From Cardinalis cardinalis (lineage: Eukaryota; Chordata; Aves; Passeriformes; Cardinalidae): 64,000 bases of DNA. The translations under genes and the position numbers were made by a program. Position 1 is the first letter of the stretch, and each line of letters begins with the position of its first letter. Below are positions 11,708 to 25,365 of this stretch, in pieces. The stretch lies in NCBI GenBank assembly GCA_014549065.1, contig JACDOX010000157.1, forward strand, positions 808,554 to 872,553, in the 5' to 3' direction. The notes under the pieces are model-generated. The model was given only the letters and a program-made list of their open reading frames with translations, had not been told where the DNA came from and searched no databases.

Positions 11708-14700
11708 CAAAGAACAAAGAAAATGAATATGATGGAGATACTCAGCAGGTCAGCAATATCTTTGAAGAGAGGGATTTAACTTAGACATTAATCAGTATAT
11801 AATTGCTTACGTAGCATGCCCTTCTTCACCATTAATGATTTAACATGATGATTTACCAAGGCACAGAGAGAATGCCTGGATGGAGGGAGAAAAAGCACAG
11901 AAATATAGCCTGTGGTATTCCCTGCCAGAGAATGAATCTNCCCATGCAGGAGTGTCAAATTGATAATGAAAGATAAAATGTATGGGGAGCCCAAGAGGCT
12001 ACTTTACATATTGCAGTGAATAATGCTGCTGCTCCCTGTGCCCATTACACTGGATCAGCTCCTTGCAGACAATGACAAAAAAAATATGGAGATCCCACTT
12101 CATTCACAGGAATTTTTCTCCACTCAGGATAGCATTTCCAATGAGCAATTCCTTATCTAGACATGTGCTAGGGAAAAAGAAAAAGCAAAATCNAATAAAA
12201 TGTATGTTGCAAATAAGATGTGAGTACAACAAGATTTCCTCTTTTAATATTTACATCAGGCCTCTAATTATTGGCCTTGCTAGAAATTGCTGTGTTGCTG
12301 GTTTGGCTGAAAGAAACTTCCCATTTAAACAAGAAATTTTTATCTGTTGAGACTATTTTAGCCTATAACAGTGGTTTTCAAATGGTTTACTCTTGGGCAG
12401 CTGAGGATTATTTGTAAGTAATCCACAAAAGCAAACCAAGAAACTCAANCCTACTATCAATAGGTTTAAATTTCCTTAGAGGAGTTTGGATCTCCAGACT
12501 AGAAAGTTCTTAAAAAGCATATATCAAACATGCTTGAAAAAAACTTTGATGTAGGAGAATACTATGTACAAAATATGCTGTTAAATCTGCTGGTAACTTA
12601 ACAGTGGGATAGTTTGCTATCCCTAGGCACATGACCTAACAATTAGCATCCCAAAATTCTGTGGAAAGATTTAAATATTTAATGAAAACTGTGAGAAAAG
12701 AAACATTTACAGGANATCTCATTTGGATCACCACAAAATTCAAAATCTCTGAAAATTTGCCCTCATTCGACGTTAGAGTTATATTGAAAGTAACAATATT
12801 CAACAACAACTTGAATTTTTCTGTCACAAGTACCACAACATCCATTCTTCCCCTTTCTAATGGGGAACAGAAGCAACAATAACAGTGTTGAATAACATTG
12901 TGACTGAGTGAAACAGAATTCTTTCTATGTTATATTTGCATAGANTCAAATGTAATTGTATTGGTCATAAATGACCATATTCCACATCAAAATTAATTTT
13001 AGGATAAAGCACACANTTTCTGTGACTCATACCCTCAAAAAATCCCCAAAAACAATGCAAAACAAAACAAACTCTAAGCTACCACCTACCNTTCAAAACA
13101 TTTTTCAGCTTTAGTCCCAAATATAACCATAGAGATACCTTATGTGAAAATATGATTTTACTGTTTATAAAATTTTAGTCTCTACCATCATCTTAAAACA
13201 GTGGCTTGAAGAAAAAAAAAAAGTCACTATTTCCAAGCTCCTTTGTTTGCAAATTTGCATTCTGTTTGCATTTATGGATTAAGAACCACAAAATTCTAAA
13301 GTAAATGGGGCAAAATTGTTTATAATGAACTAAGCTGTTGTAACATCCTCCTGTAGGATGTTACTGTAGGAATTAATGGATCCAAAAATTGTGAGCATGA
13401 GGCAGTAGGTGTTTCACACTATCTCAATTATCCATGGTCCAGTTTCTGATCAGTGGAGTGGTACAAACTGTGTGGGTTATTTTCNTCAAAGCCAATTAGC
13501 TTTTAGTTCCTGACAGTGGAATGACTTTAAGTGCCCAGCACTGTGTTTATTGAGTGCAGTCTGCAATCCCCGCTCAAAGCACTCCAGCTGGGGCTGGTGG
13601 CTGCCCTTGGTGCAGAGGAGCCTGCAGAGCTCCTCAGGGATGCTGTGGAGGCAGAAACATCCCCCTGGGAGATTCACCAGCACCAGGTGTGGGGAGCTCA
13701 GACTGGTTCAGGTACCTGGGCAAAGCTGATCCATTAGGGATCCCTTCAGCTCAGTCTAGTCTGGAACCCGTCACCTCAGCAATCCAGCTGTAAACAAAGG
13801 GGTTGTTTTATAAATCCCAGACAAGTTGCTATGAAATTAATGGGGNCTCCTCTTCCACAACTGTGAGCAACAGAAATGCAAATGCAAGCACCTAATGTTG
13901 GGCTCCACAGGCCGCCTGAGCACTGGTGCTAAATCCCTGTTTACAGCCAANCCAACCTGCACAAGACCAGCTCTCAAACCCCCTGCAAACACAGGCACAA
14001 AGGCATGGCTCATGTCTGGGTGCTCTGAGTCTCTCCCAAGAGACTGAAGGAAGGCAGCTGCTAAAGGGAGCAGAGCAGAGGCTTTCCTGAGGTCTGCAGG
14101 GCAGCAGCTCCAGCTTGCACTGTTCCTTTATACAGGCATTTGCACTACACAAAGTAGAATTCCTGCCTGTGCAAATGTTGGTGCTGATTCTCACTGTGCN
14201 TTCACTGATACATTGAGTGAAATTTCACAGTTCAGCCAAAGCCAACCAAACTGGGCTAATGAATGAGATGCCCACGTGAGCTGGGAGAGGTTCTGGCATT
14301 GTGGGCTTTGCTGGCAAGATGGAGCTGATGAGTTCAGCTTCAGCTAAGAAATTACAGCACTGGAAGTCACCCCCCACCACCTGAGAATGCTTGAGCTACA
14401 AGAGCATTTGACAGTTAACTCTGGAAAAGACATGACACAGTGAATAAAAGCATCTGGCCAAGACATGGCCCCTGGTGGCCTCTTCCTCTGTTAGACGTTC
14501 GTCTCAGAGATATGGAGGAAATGGAGAGGGAGAGAAAAATGGATATAAAACTGCTGACACCTCAGAGATGATATTTCTAACTTATGAAATCCTAAAGCTC
14601 CTTTCTGCTAATACACTCTGCAGTGGTTAGCATTAGATCCACCTGGGACAATGGACAAAAAAGAATTAACATAGCTGCTTCTTATTCCATCCACACAATC

Positions 14701-15067
14701 TGTTTCCATTTTAAAAGCAATTTTGTAAATTTCTCACACTCCTTTTATTTAATCAATTCTGATGTAGAGTATTAATTTCTAAATTGCATGAATCTTAAGT
14801 ATTTGAATACCCCTGTGGTCCTAAACCCTCTACATCAGTCCCGTGCATTTATCTTTGTTAGTAAATGACACAGTGCATAAAGAGTACAGTTAGAGAGTAG
14901 AAAGATCACAGCTGCTGTCGTATTAATATTTAGAGAGCAGATTTAATAAATACCATATCTCACTCTATGTTATTATCTGCATTAGTGCTATCAGGTTTTA
15001 AGGGAATTCACGAGATGGTTTCTTATCCATCAGGTTGTCAGAAGCAGACAAGAGGAAAATCAAATGT
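11708..15067. other. non-coding stretch with a perfect short hairpin
   Basis: The stretch is AT-rich between about 12060 and 13480 and richer in G+C between about 13540 and 14130. Open frames on both strands are overlapping shadows of one another. The only distinct structure is the inverted repeat at 13340-13364, listed separately. No gene was recognised. Confidence 0.5.
13340..13364. other. perfect 10-bp inverted repeat (hairpin)
   Basis: GTAACATCCT, a five-base loop and AGGATGTTAC form a perfect 10-bp stem. Pairing does not extend outwards, so the stem is too short for a microRNA precursor. It is not followed by a T-run and there is no gene for it to terminate. It may be a small palindromic mutation product. 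Confidence 0.8.
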
Positions 15068-15150
15068 TCATTTACTCACATCTGGTGTTCCACAGGGATC
15101 CGTGTTTAGACCCCTACTGTGTTTATCTGTATAAATGGTTTCTATCTATC
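15068..15150 (+). pseudogene. LINE (CR1/L3-like) reverse transcriptase fragment
   Basis: In the plus frame starting near 15072 the translation reads TSGVPQGSVFRPLL before decaying into a stop. This is the conserved reverse transcriptase box (typically TSGVPQGSVLGPLLF) of CR1- and L2/L3-type non-LTR retrotransposons. The DNA continues with ATAAATGGTTT, which corresponds to the position where intact elements encode I-N-D-L. Only this short block is recognisable. The flanks have decayed and the element is surely dead. The exact LINE clade cannot be told from this much sequence. Confidence 0.7.
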
Positions 15151-15569
15151 ATCTAAATCAGAAGAGTTTATGTGTAGAGCAAACAACATCAGATAAATAT
15201 CCTTATCCACTAACTTGGTATAAAAGTACAAACCAAATGTACACAGCACATTGTAATTTCTGCTATTTACTGAGGTTATAAAACCCTCTTCCACTTTTAT
15301 TTTTTGCTCGAGGTTCATAACTTGATTTGCAACCAATTATTACTTTCCCCTTTTCCTCATGCCTTTTATCATTACACTGATGCATAGCTTCTCTTTCTCT
15401 TGTACCGTATCGAGGAGCTGGAAAATCGGTTTTAAAAAGTGTTATAAATAGGTAACGCTGAATATAACATGAAAGAAAAGCAGATGTACCCCTGGAAATG
15501 AAATATTCAAACCAAGAGATATATTGCATCTTGCTGCAGGGGACCTGCCAGGGAGGACAGGGGCTGTGG

Positions 15570-15835
15570 CAGAGGCANGGGATTGTGCAGTGCTCTTTGC
15601 TAATGCTGCCATTATTATTCTCCTCTCTCCACCTGATCTTTTTACGACGCCAGCTTCCTTCCCCAAGGAGGAGCTGGGAGATTTTTTTTATGGGAAGAAA
15701 GGAGCAGAGAGAGACCATAAGCGAATGGATCTTTGATATCAACAGCCATTTTGGCTTACAGGTTTTTTTATGTGAGTTACCTAAATTGTTTTACTTTTAT
15801 GCAAATCTGGGTAATTAATGCATAAATATTGAGAC
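15570..15835. promoter_or_regulatory. candidate conserved non-coding element
   Basis: The stretch has no repeat signature but carries a dense set of recognisable transcription-factor words: an octamer ATGCAAAT at 15799-15806, a paired homeodomain-type TAATTAAT at 15812-15819, and two nearby CpGs in a TTTTACGACGCC word. Only one isolated ambiguous base lies in it (near 15579). The call rests on texture only. No alignment was possible. Confidence 0.25.
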
Positions 15836-17375
15836 CATGAACACCTGTGATTTCAGTTCCCATCTTAAACAGCTCTAGGTAGCTGCTGCTCTCTTCCCTT
15901 CAGGCAGCTATATGAGGTGCATATAAGAGCCACATCCTCCTGCAAAGACAACTGGGTGAAGGACATTCAGGTATTGTCCTGTTTTAAAATACTTCCCCGT
16001 TGCAAAATGAGTCTTGCCCTGCATTAATGCAAGACCCAGCTCTGTTGGGAAAGAGAGTTCTAGGCATCCTCTGCCCTCCAGCTCTTTAATCAAGACAAAT
16101 NATAGTCAAAAACACCCTGTTTCTTAAAAAAAAACCCAAGCCCCTCACCTCCAACCCCACCTCACTTCTTTCTCTCTGCCCTCTGATTTGTATTTTCTAT
16201 ATATATAATGATATACATTAGACTCATGCCACTGCAATAACACAAGACCCTGGATTTGGCTTTAGGCAGCACAGCAGACACCAACCTGCTCTCTAAATAA
16301 GAGTTCCCTGCTGATTGTATCATATCAGTTAAAATAATAAATGCCTGATTCATTGTTTNCTGCCATCCTGGAACACAGTCGTACATTTGTTTTAACATTC
16401 AATTATTAACAGGAGTGCTATTTGGAATGTCTCATATGCCTTATTTAAAGAGAAAATAATTATTAATCTCCTCCAATAAGATACATGTACACTAATAAGC
16501 AGTCTGTGCCTTTCTTGAATCTTATTTTAAGAAGGATGTAGCTTGAAAAAATTAAAAAGCAATACTTTTTAAGGTTGCCATAGGCAAGAGCTCCATATCT
16601 GCACNTATTTTACCCTGAATAGTTCTGTGCAAATCCAAGAAACTCCTCAACACTGGAGTTATGCTTTCCAAAAAGATGCATAAAATCATTTGACCATCTA
16701 TGGGCAAAGACCTNTCAATTCATATGCTGTCAGTAACATTTTGCTACACATACTTTTGATTATAATTCCGTTGGAAAGTATTACAAAATGAACAAACAAA
16801 ATATAGAACACAATAATTAACATGCAGAGGATGCAGAAAGAGAAAACACTGTTAATATGACTTTCTCTCTGCAAAGAGAATGAAGCAGAAAAAGTGTTTA
16901 TCTCAGCACAGGATGGGTAAATGAATTTAAAAAACAACATATGGGTGGGGCTACTACCTGTAGCAAGTAGAAAGGTGAAGACCCTGTGAAGGATGATGCG
17001 AGGGAAACAGAATTCACACCACAAATCCGAGCTAAGGAGAGAGAATTTTATCTGCTTGTGCTCTAAGATGGCCTTAAGAATTGGAATTGTATATTGCAGA
17101 CATGCTTTATTGGGTTTCTTGGCCAAGCTAACATGCCAAACCACAAAGTGATGTGCATTGCCATAGAATTGCATACCCATGATTTTACAGGGAGAACAAA
17201 AATGAATTAATTCAATTATCTCAGGGAAAGATATAAATTGTTCAATGATTAAGATAGCCCNGCTTTTATTTTACCATTGTACCAGTCAAAGTTTAAGACA
17301 GAATTTTAAAAATAAAATTTTGAGCTTCATTTATCTTCAAAATTCACACATTTGAAGGCAAGCAATGCTACCAGC
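15836..17375. other. non-coding stretch, nothing recognised
   Basis: AT-rich unique sequence. It includes a short TATATATAATGATATA run near 16198-16214 and a 160-codon open frame on the minus strand (16698-17180) that contains ambiguous bases and shows no recognisable family or splice-site context. I regard that frame as chance. Confidence 0.5.
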
Positions 17376-17466
17376 TCATTTAAAGTGAGCAACAGAAGCT
17401 CAGGGATGTAAACTATTTGACCAAGAGCCTTACAGGAAAATTGAGTGCAGAAATCAGTCTCCAACA
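17376..17466 (-). repeat. MIR-type ancient SINE remnant
   Basis: The plus strand matches the reverse complement of MIR in order. It has TTTAAAGTGAGCAACAGAAG for the ATTTTACAGATGAGGAAACTGAGG part, GCTCAGGGATGTAAACTATTTG for the GCTCAGAGAGGTTAAGTAACTTG core, and then CCAAGAGCCTTACAG for CCAAGGTCACACAG. The agreement runs over some 70 bases. The element is therefore on the minus strand and of ancient, inactive origin. Confidence 0.75.
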
Positions 17467-20400
17467 CCTCAAACTTACACCCGGACTTGACTGCCCTGCT
17501 CTACTGACTTCCCTTTGTCCTCCATGGCCAGAAAGCTCCAGTGAACTTTCCAGGGAAGTTTTATGTGNGTTGCAATTGGACTCAGGCACCACAGACAGCA
17601 GGAACACTCCAAAAATCATCAAGCCTAAGGCAAGCTTCTTCTTGATGTGTATCCATACAAGCACACACACAGGTTCATTCTAANTATACAGAATGCTCAA
17701 AAACAACATTATTCCAATAAAATATTTTGTCAGCTGAGATATTTTCTAATTCAAAGTTATACCACACATTCCACAAATTCTTCCCCTCTGACAGAGCTGA
17801 ATAAACATGATCCTGGAAAGCCAGTTCTTGTTTAAAAGCAATGTATGGATGGCTTAAGTGTGCAGCCTCAGAAATTACCAAATTCAATAAAACCCCAGTC
17901 TTCATATATTCCAGATGAGAATAAGAAACATATAACAAGTACCTTCTGTGCACAAGAATTTTTACTATACATTAAAAAACAATTTCACCACACTATTTAG
18001 CTTCTGAGAGTGGATTTCTGTGCTGTACTGATGTCCCTCCTCAAGTGAGGCATTTCTCATTGGTATTTAGCTGGCCACACCTTCTGCTCTTAACACTCAT
18101 ACAAGAGTACAATGAAAATGGGTCTAGATGTTCTCATTTACAATATGCCTTCCTCGAAACTCATGAAAATGTCTATTTTCTTTTCCAATCAGTGGCATCG
18201 ACAATTTCAAGGATACTGCAACAACAGTTAAAATAAATATGCATAAAGCAATAACTGGTGAAAAGGATCTGAGATTAAAAAAGAAAAATAAGGCGAAATT
18301 ACAGTTAGCATCAAATTAAATACAAAATGTAGTGATTGTGCTTTAAGAATTGAGAAGGATTTTATCACATAAAACACACAAATCTAAAGTGTTATTTAAA
18401 AGCAGAGCTTAGTAATGACTGCAGTTACAAATGGTTAGGTTTTATGCTATATATTTGATTGAACCTGTGTTTAGTGAGGTATGGATCATTGCTTTTATGT
18501 AAGTGGCAAACTTCACTTATATTTGGAGTTGCATCTCATTTTTAGGATTCAGATGTACTTTACTACTGTTTTTCCATGTTACAAACTGTGCTAAACTTTG
18601 CACCTCACAGCTTACACAGGTGTGGGACAAGCCCTATGTTCAGGTGTAGCTGGCACAATGTCACTGCACACNGAGCTTTCCAAGCAAACATTTCCATTGT
18701 CAGTAATGAAACTGAAACCTGTATTTCAATTCACTTTATGCACTTCAACGAGCTCTCTAAAGGTCTATCTGTCGGCAGTATGCAAAGCACATATTTTGAA
18801 TTCCACGGCAGTTTGCAGAAATACCAGGCTGCAAGCTTCTTTCTAAGCCAGGTGCTTGGGCCAGGCATTAAGCAATGACCAGACAAAGTGGGCACAACTT
18901 CGCTGAGGGCACAAACCTCCTCATACTTTCACTACCTGACTAGACAGATGCAGATTTAGATATTTGCCACTTAACCAAGAGAAGGTACAGAATTTTTTCC
19001 GTGCTGTGAGTCAGGTTACACCAATTTCGAGCACCTCTGGAGCTTCCCCCAGTGGTGATTGCTCATCTGGAATACTCAGCAGCAGCAACAGCCAAGCAAT
19101 TTCATTTCCTCCCCCCTGATTCACGTGGGATCTGTCACCAAAAGCAATTCTGACAAGTGCTGGGGAGGAGCTGCAGGAGTCAGAGCCAGCAACTCTCACA
19201 CGGCTTCATTACAGCCCCTGCTTAAATTCACACCCGGGACACCACTGTGAGATGTTGCTCCTGAGGGAGAAACTGCATTCAGGGCATCTTTTTTTTTCCA
19301 GGGACATTTCATCCACCCCTCCTCGAGAGCTTTAAAATAAAGTTTTCTTCAGAGGCACATCAAATCGTACATCAAGGAGGCAAACTGGCTTTGCAGCCTT
19401 GCAGTAATCAAAAGGAAGGCTCAATGGTGAGCACCATCTCTCATGCACTGATAAATTGGTTTCTCCCCTGTTTTCATTATGCACTACTGGAGTTATGTTC
19501 ATTGAAGTTAATGGGAGTATTTCCATGGACTTTGGTGTGTAGTAGGTCATATAATAAGTTCCTCCATATGTTGTACTCTGAGGGCCAGAGCAGCACTTAC
19601 TCATTTTAAGCACTATTTTAAGATTTGATGGATGACTTAGCTCTGTTTTCCCAGTTTTCCAAGGACGCAAGGCAAAAACAAAGCTAAATACAAAATACTT
19701 CATGGCATCCTCCTCTTTTTTCTTGGTTGGTTGTGCTGCTGTTGGGGGAAAAATGAGCATTTTGTACAGCCNATAAATCATTTTGTCACCTTAATCTTTT
19801 ATTGATCTCAATAAAAATTGCATTTTCTTTCTTAACAAAAATTCACCAAGAAGGACATCACATCCAGAGATGTGTATAATGTAGGAAGTGCTCATCATTT
19901 AACATTCTTATTTATGGGACAAGATATGGATTTTTGTGGAAAAATCTTCAACTGTTTTTGTAAGGTGATGCATCATATTTTTAAAGATGTGCTTGACTAA
20001 AAGGCAGGTTGTTTACCAACTACACTAAGGAGTCATATATTATTGTGAGGTTTTATATAAAGAGATTATCAAAACGCTTTTTCTGAAGCAGTAAATGGGA
20101 GGGAGTAGAGAGCTTTTCCCCACTAAGTCTGTCCTGTCCCTTCAGGTTGGTACATCACAGTCATTTCATCTCGTTTCAGATGATCACACTGGGAAATCTT
20201 AGGGAAAAACAAGAAAAGAAAGGAGAAATGATTGCTAAGGGAGCCCTGCAGTTCCCCACGAGGATCAGTGTGACACCACACTCCCACTGAACACACCAGA
20301 GACAGAAACAAAACACCTTGATCACATCCCATGCCAGCACTCTCTGGTCGTCTCTGAGAATCCAAAACCCGTGCTGGAGCAGCAGTCTGAGCTCCCATCA

Positions 20401-23400
20401 GAAGGAAACTGCTGGAGCAGGATTTCCTGTCTCCAGCCCAGCGCAGGATGCACTCTGGAACCCATAGAACCAGTAACTTTTGCACAATCACACACCAAGT
20501 TCCTGACTACAGACACAAGCTCCACCAGTCCTACACACCACAGATGAACTGTAATTAATTCCAATTATTCTTCACCATAATTGTTTGAANAATCTTCAGG
20601 CCCTTCTCCTTTCTACAGTCTGGCAGCACCTTTAATGAAGGCTTTAGTGCACCATAACTCTGTAACCAGGATTAATATGAGCTTGCACTAATTGCTTAAT
20701 AAAGGTCTCACTATAGAGTAAGCTAAATGAGGGCCAGAATCTTTCCCATTTCATTTTCATAACCTACAGGACTACACCCAAAACTGGCTCCAAGAACTAA
20801 CTTGCACAGTCTGCAATATATCCAGGCTGCCTTCCTGCCAAGGCAAAGCACAGGGAAAAGGCCTCTGCAATCCCTCTTTGCAATGGAATTAAAAAATGCA
20901 GGCTGAAAAGTCGCCAGGACTCTTGGGCCTAAGATTTCTATCCATCAAATCAAGACAGAGTCTGCACCAAGAGTCCCCTCAGTCTCTTACAGAAGGAAAT
21001 TGCGTGGTCAGATAAGCATGTCCTTAACATCAAAGATTCATTGCTCATAAAATTATCATCAGAACCATCTCTCACGTGAGACAATCCATTCTGCACAGCA
21101 ATAGCTGCACCTTTGATTTCCTCCAATTATGGGTACGGGCTGGTTTGGGAGGGTTTCAAATCCAATATCTCAAACAGACCACAGCACCAGGCTTTCTCAG
21201 CATACACTGCTGCATACAGGATATTTTTTTTCATTTTCATGTTAGTCCCTAAACCATTTTTGTATCATATTGTCATTGTCAAAAGATTAACCTTAAGCTG
21301 AAACAAGGACTATTTCTTTTTATCAGACTCTTGAAATTCTCCAAATATTCATCTAGATTTAGAGATGAGGATAGAAAATACTCATGGTTTTTATGTTCTG
21401 CTATTCAGTCTTTGCTGGTTCATAGTCTGGGCACATACTGTTTTAGACTTTAGAGAAAAAGAAAGTTCCACCACTGCCCACAATAAACCAGAAGGCACTT
21501 ACTCCCTGCTCATTCCTGTAAGAAGTGAAGCTGAAGAAACACTTTCTCTGTTCTTTATTTGTTTTTCAGGGTCAGAAATTCAAGGCACATTGCACAGGCT
21601 TCTTATACCATGGCTAGAGGTCAAATCTCGTAATACATGACTTGTCAGTATCTTTTAGCACAATTGATAGGAGTGTGCTGCTGACTCCTGCATTCCAGAC
21701 TGAGAAGAAAATGTCCAGAGCAACTGAGGTTATATGATAGATTTTGTAAAATATCACCAAGTCGCAGCAAGAAAGATGGTGTTGGAGGCTAAGAAAAAGG
21801 GCTGCACATCAACCTTACAAAATGCCAGAGTTTTGATTGATGTTCAAAACTGGTCATTAACAGCAGTGACTCCTGCCAGCCACAAAAATCTCTACCTACT
21901 TTAGGAGGAGCTCATATACACAGAAGGAGCACTGATAGACAGATACCCCATTCCAACTCAAATTNAAAATAAAANAAAAGAAAAAAAAATTACTCTTTTA
22001 TTATAGTTTGTAAACATGTAGAAAATATAAAGGTGAAATTCTGGCCATCTTGGAGTAAATGGAGAAATTCTGTCTGCTTCTGTAGACACACAACTGTACA
22101 AAATGCTCTTTATGAGGGGGCAGGAAGAGCCCAGAATGAGTCTGTTTTTTCCTAAGTAAAAGGAACTGATATGTTCTCTGTTAANATGGAGAACTGACTT
22201 CCAGTAACTTGCAACTGATCTACTCTCTGCTAATGTAATGTACAGAAGTGTTTCCAGCAGATCNTGTGAAAGGGAANGGAAATGCAACCAGCAGATGTGG
22301 CTGCAGACAGAGACAAGGACTGGGGAAGGAACCCAGGATTTAGTGCTGGGAAAAACGATAGCCATTGTTTCTTGTTTTGAACTCAGCTTCAATTAGCTAA
22401 TGATAATAAAATCTTTTTGGGATTCTGAGAGCTTACTAAGGACATATGAATACCCAAAAGCAGGTGTTCTTCCATTAACTGCTCCATCTATTTCCCTAGC
22501 AATCAGTGATGTAAATAAATCTTAGACACACACCTTCAAAATCCTCCTCTCTCCTGCTTTTTTTTTTTCCGAGTTCTGCTCAGGTTAGAACACATGGGAA
22601 GATGGTAAATGATCATCAGGGAAAAGTGAAGCTACATACACACAACACCAACCCATTTTCTAAAGGAAAAAAAAAGNGTTTAGAAAATTATGAGGAAAAC
22701 ATTAAGTAAACTACACATAATTATGGAGGATCAGGCTCTTCCCTTAACCCTACTGGAATTCTGGATTACCTTCACTCGCACAAGTACAGCAAAATATTGA
22801 TTAATGGGAAAGAAGAGATCAGCCAGCAGGGAATNTTCTTCAATGCAACCTNCTTAGTTTCAAAACAAATAATCTTTTGGGTACAAGACAAAGTCTACTA
22901 TGATATTTGATCACAGATTGGTATTAGCATTTCCTTTGTCTGCATACCTACAAATTCCTGGAGAGGTTAATTTTCATTTCTGCAACTTTCCTTTTACTAT
23001 AATTCCCACTTAACACAACTTTTCAAGAAATTACTTTTTCAGCCTTCCACNATTCTTTTCAAGGACTCTAAATTTTCTTATGGATTATATTATGAAATAT
23101 TATCAGTGGTATCACTCTCTGTCAGCATGAACAGGTGAACGTAAGATTTTNCTTGATATACCAACATTTTCTATGCAAAAGTATTTTTAAAAAATTCCCA
23201 GACATAGAAAGGAGACCTCTTTTCCATTATACATACCATAGAAAAAGACTATAAATAAAAATATGTTTAAAAATCTACTTAGATTTGAAAAGGAAAGGCC
23301 TGCAGAACCCTTCCTAATTTCACAAAAAAAGTTATATTACAACTTTTGTCATGTGACTCCAATGCAGTTTTCAACAAGTTAAATGTGAAATGGGAGCAAT

Positions 23401-25089
23401 GGAAAATGGTGAAATCCTGCAGCCAACTCAGCTCCCTGTCAAGCAGTCAACAAACTCACACTACATGGCAGAANCTGTTACAACACCAAACTTAGGGAAA
23501 TATCAAGGTCCAAAAAGCATCTGTTGTGCCACCTGATTATGGTGTACACCTACTAGCACCACTTTTACCAAAATTATGGGTACAAAGCCTGTGAAGAGGA
23601 ATCCTTGGGTGGTTCTTTGTGCTCTGACAAAAATTATACCTCATATTAATTGCTTTATTATAGCCTTCCAACACAAGAAAAGTACATATTTCAGAGCAAA
23701 GTTCTTGTGCTTAGGCAATTAGGAGGAAATACATATAATGCCTTTTTATAAGAACACAATTAAAGAGTAATCACACTTTTGTCGTGGCTGACAATTAGCA
23801 GCCCTCCTCCCCCAGAGACATAATAGAGCTATGTCATTATCATTACCAAAACCTTAAGCCCACTGAGGGAGTATTAGATCTACGCAGAAAAACAGGTTGG
23901 GAGAAATCCTGGCTCCACTGAAAACAATGGCAAAACTCCCATTTTCCCAGCTCTAATTAGCTATGGTTAAATTACAGTGAACATATAGTGAACTCTGCTA
24001 GAGCTGATGAAAGAAGAAAAGCAGATCTTAATAGTCAATGATCCCTCCTGAGCAGTGACTCCAAAGAAAGAAGTTCAGAATNCTTTTTGAGGCAGCCATC
24101 CTAAATCTTCCATTGTCTCCTCCTGGAAGTCTGTTGGCTTCAATCCCCCAGTAAAAACAGAATCAAGGTGATGAGAGGGAACCAGTTACACAACCAGGCA
24201 GCACATCAACATGTGCTCACAGCATTTTTGGGGTGTGCATTTTTAACCCTCCAGTATCATGTGTCTTGTATTACCCCCCTCCTTCACAAGCTAGGCACCC
24301 CAAAAGCAGAGCAGCCCTCTCCTGCCCTATCCTGACTGATAAAGGAAGTGGCATCAGGTGGGGTTAAAGGGGACAGTCCAGCTTGCTCCAGATTTCACCT
24401 TTCCTGTTACCTGATATTGCATGAAAAGCATTAGTCCACTGTTGGTGCACAGAAACAGTGGGACCACATATCAGCATCATAAATACCCTGATAATGCTGG
24501 CATTTAGCACTTCCTAGTAGAAAAAATAGGAAGTAAAATCAGAATACAATCATATCATTGTGCTACCCATCTCCAGAAGAGGAAAAGACAAAGTTGTTGA
24601 GATATGCAAAGGAAACAAACAATATTCCCCTGAACAGGCACTGTGGTGAGAGCACCAGTTCATATGGAGGAACCAGAATGGAAACCAGCACTGGTTATCA
24701 CAACAAAGATCCCAGCAAGAGCAGTGAGAGTTCTGACAACTTTCCTTTGAGACATAACTCTCAACTCTTCNGTTTTAAAAGGTTTTAGTGAGTTTACATT
24801 TTTATAGTTAATTTTCCACATCCCCATAACACCAGACTCAGAACAGATGAAATGATTTTCATTTGTAACTGAGATTTCGGCTCCTTGTAGCCTGCAAAAA
24901 GAGATGCTGTGTTCATCCATCATTTTTTTGGATAGAGATACATGCTGAGAAGATTTGATTATTCATCTCTCTGTTTTTAAATACATCAGCTAGTTAGCAT
25001 GGCCCAGTAGTCTATCCAGCTGCAAGTCTAATAGGTTCTGGCACAGAAAGAGAAATAGATTGGGCCCAGCAGGACCTCCTGAAGACACT
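17467..25089. other. 7.6-kb non-coding stretch, no recognised repeats
   Basis: I found no gene and no transposon family in this interval. It is AT-rich, most so at 22670-23390. A poly-T run of about a dozen bases lies near 22559. Open frames up to 149 codons (for example 19332-19781, minus) have no motif, and several contain ambiguous bases. The lack of recognisable young repeats makes it look like old unique sequence. Confidence 0.5.
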
Positions 25090-25365
25090 GCTGTCATGTC
25101 CGCCCATTGGGGACCAGAGTGACCCGATCACAAGGCTCGTTCTGTGCATACAGCCCCATACCAAACTGACAAATGCCACTTTGTGGAAGTGTGTGAAGCC
25201 CAGCCCTCAAATATTCTCTTCTGCGTTGGCCAAGCAGATTTGGACGGTGGCCAAAAGACNAGAGGCGCAAATTTTGGCGAGAAGCCAGAAGACAAGAGGC
25301 AATTGACCTAGCACTTTTCTGTTCTTTCCTGGGAATTGCAGAGCTACAACACGCCACAATTGCTT
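25090..25365. other. moderately CpG-containing unique segment
   Basis: About eight CpGs fall in some 260 bases, several times the density of the surrounding DNA. They sit in words such as GTCCGCCC, GACCCGATC, GGCGCAAATTTTGGCGAG and ACACGCC. An 87-codon open frame covers the minus strand but matches nothing I know. It may be a remnant of a younger, still CpG-bearing insertion such as an LTR, or a small regulatory element. I cannot decide between them. Confidence 0.3.

Noticed and set aside
12371..12410. CAGTGGTTTTCAAATGG as a hAT transposon end
   Set aside because: Only about 15 bases agree, with no subterminal similarity and no opposite end.
15263..15742. 159-codon minus-strand open frame
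   Set aside because: It overlaps opposing plus-strand frames and the candidate conserved element, has no motif, and is likely chance.
16698..17180. 160-codon minus-strand open frame, hydrophobic
   Set aside because: It looked like a possible membrane protein, but the sequence is AT-rich with Phe/Ile/Leu runs from composition, has ambiguous codons, and shows no motif or splice context.
25094..25357. 87-codon minus-strand open frame
   Set aside because: No match to any family I know, contains an ambiguous codon, and is of a length expected by chance.
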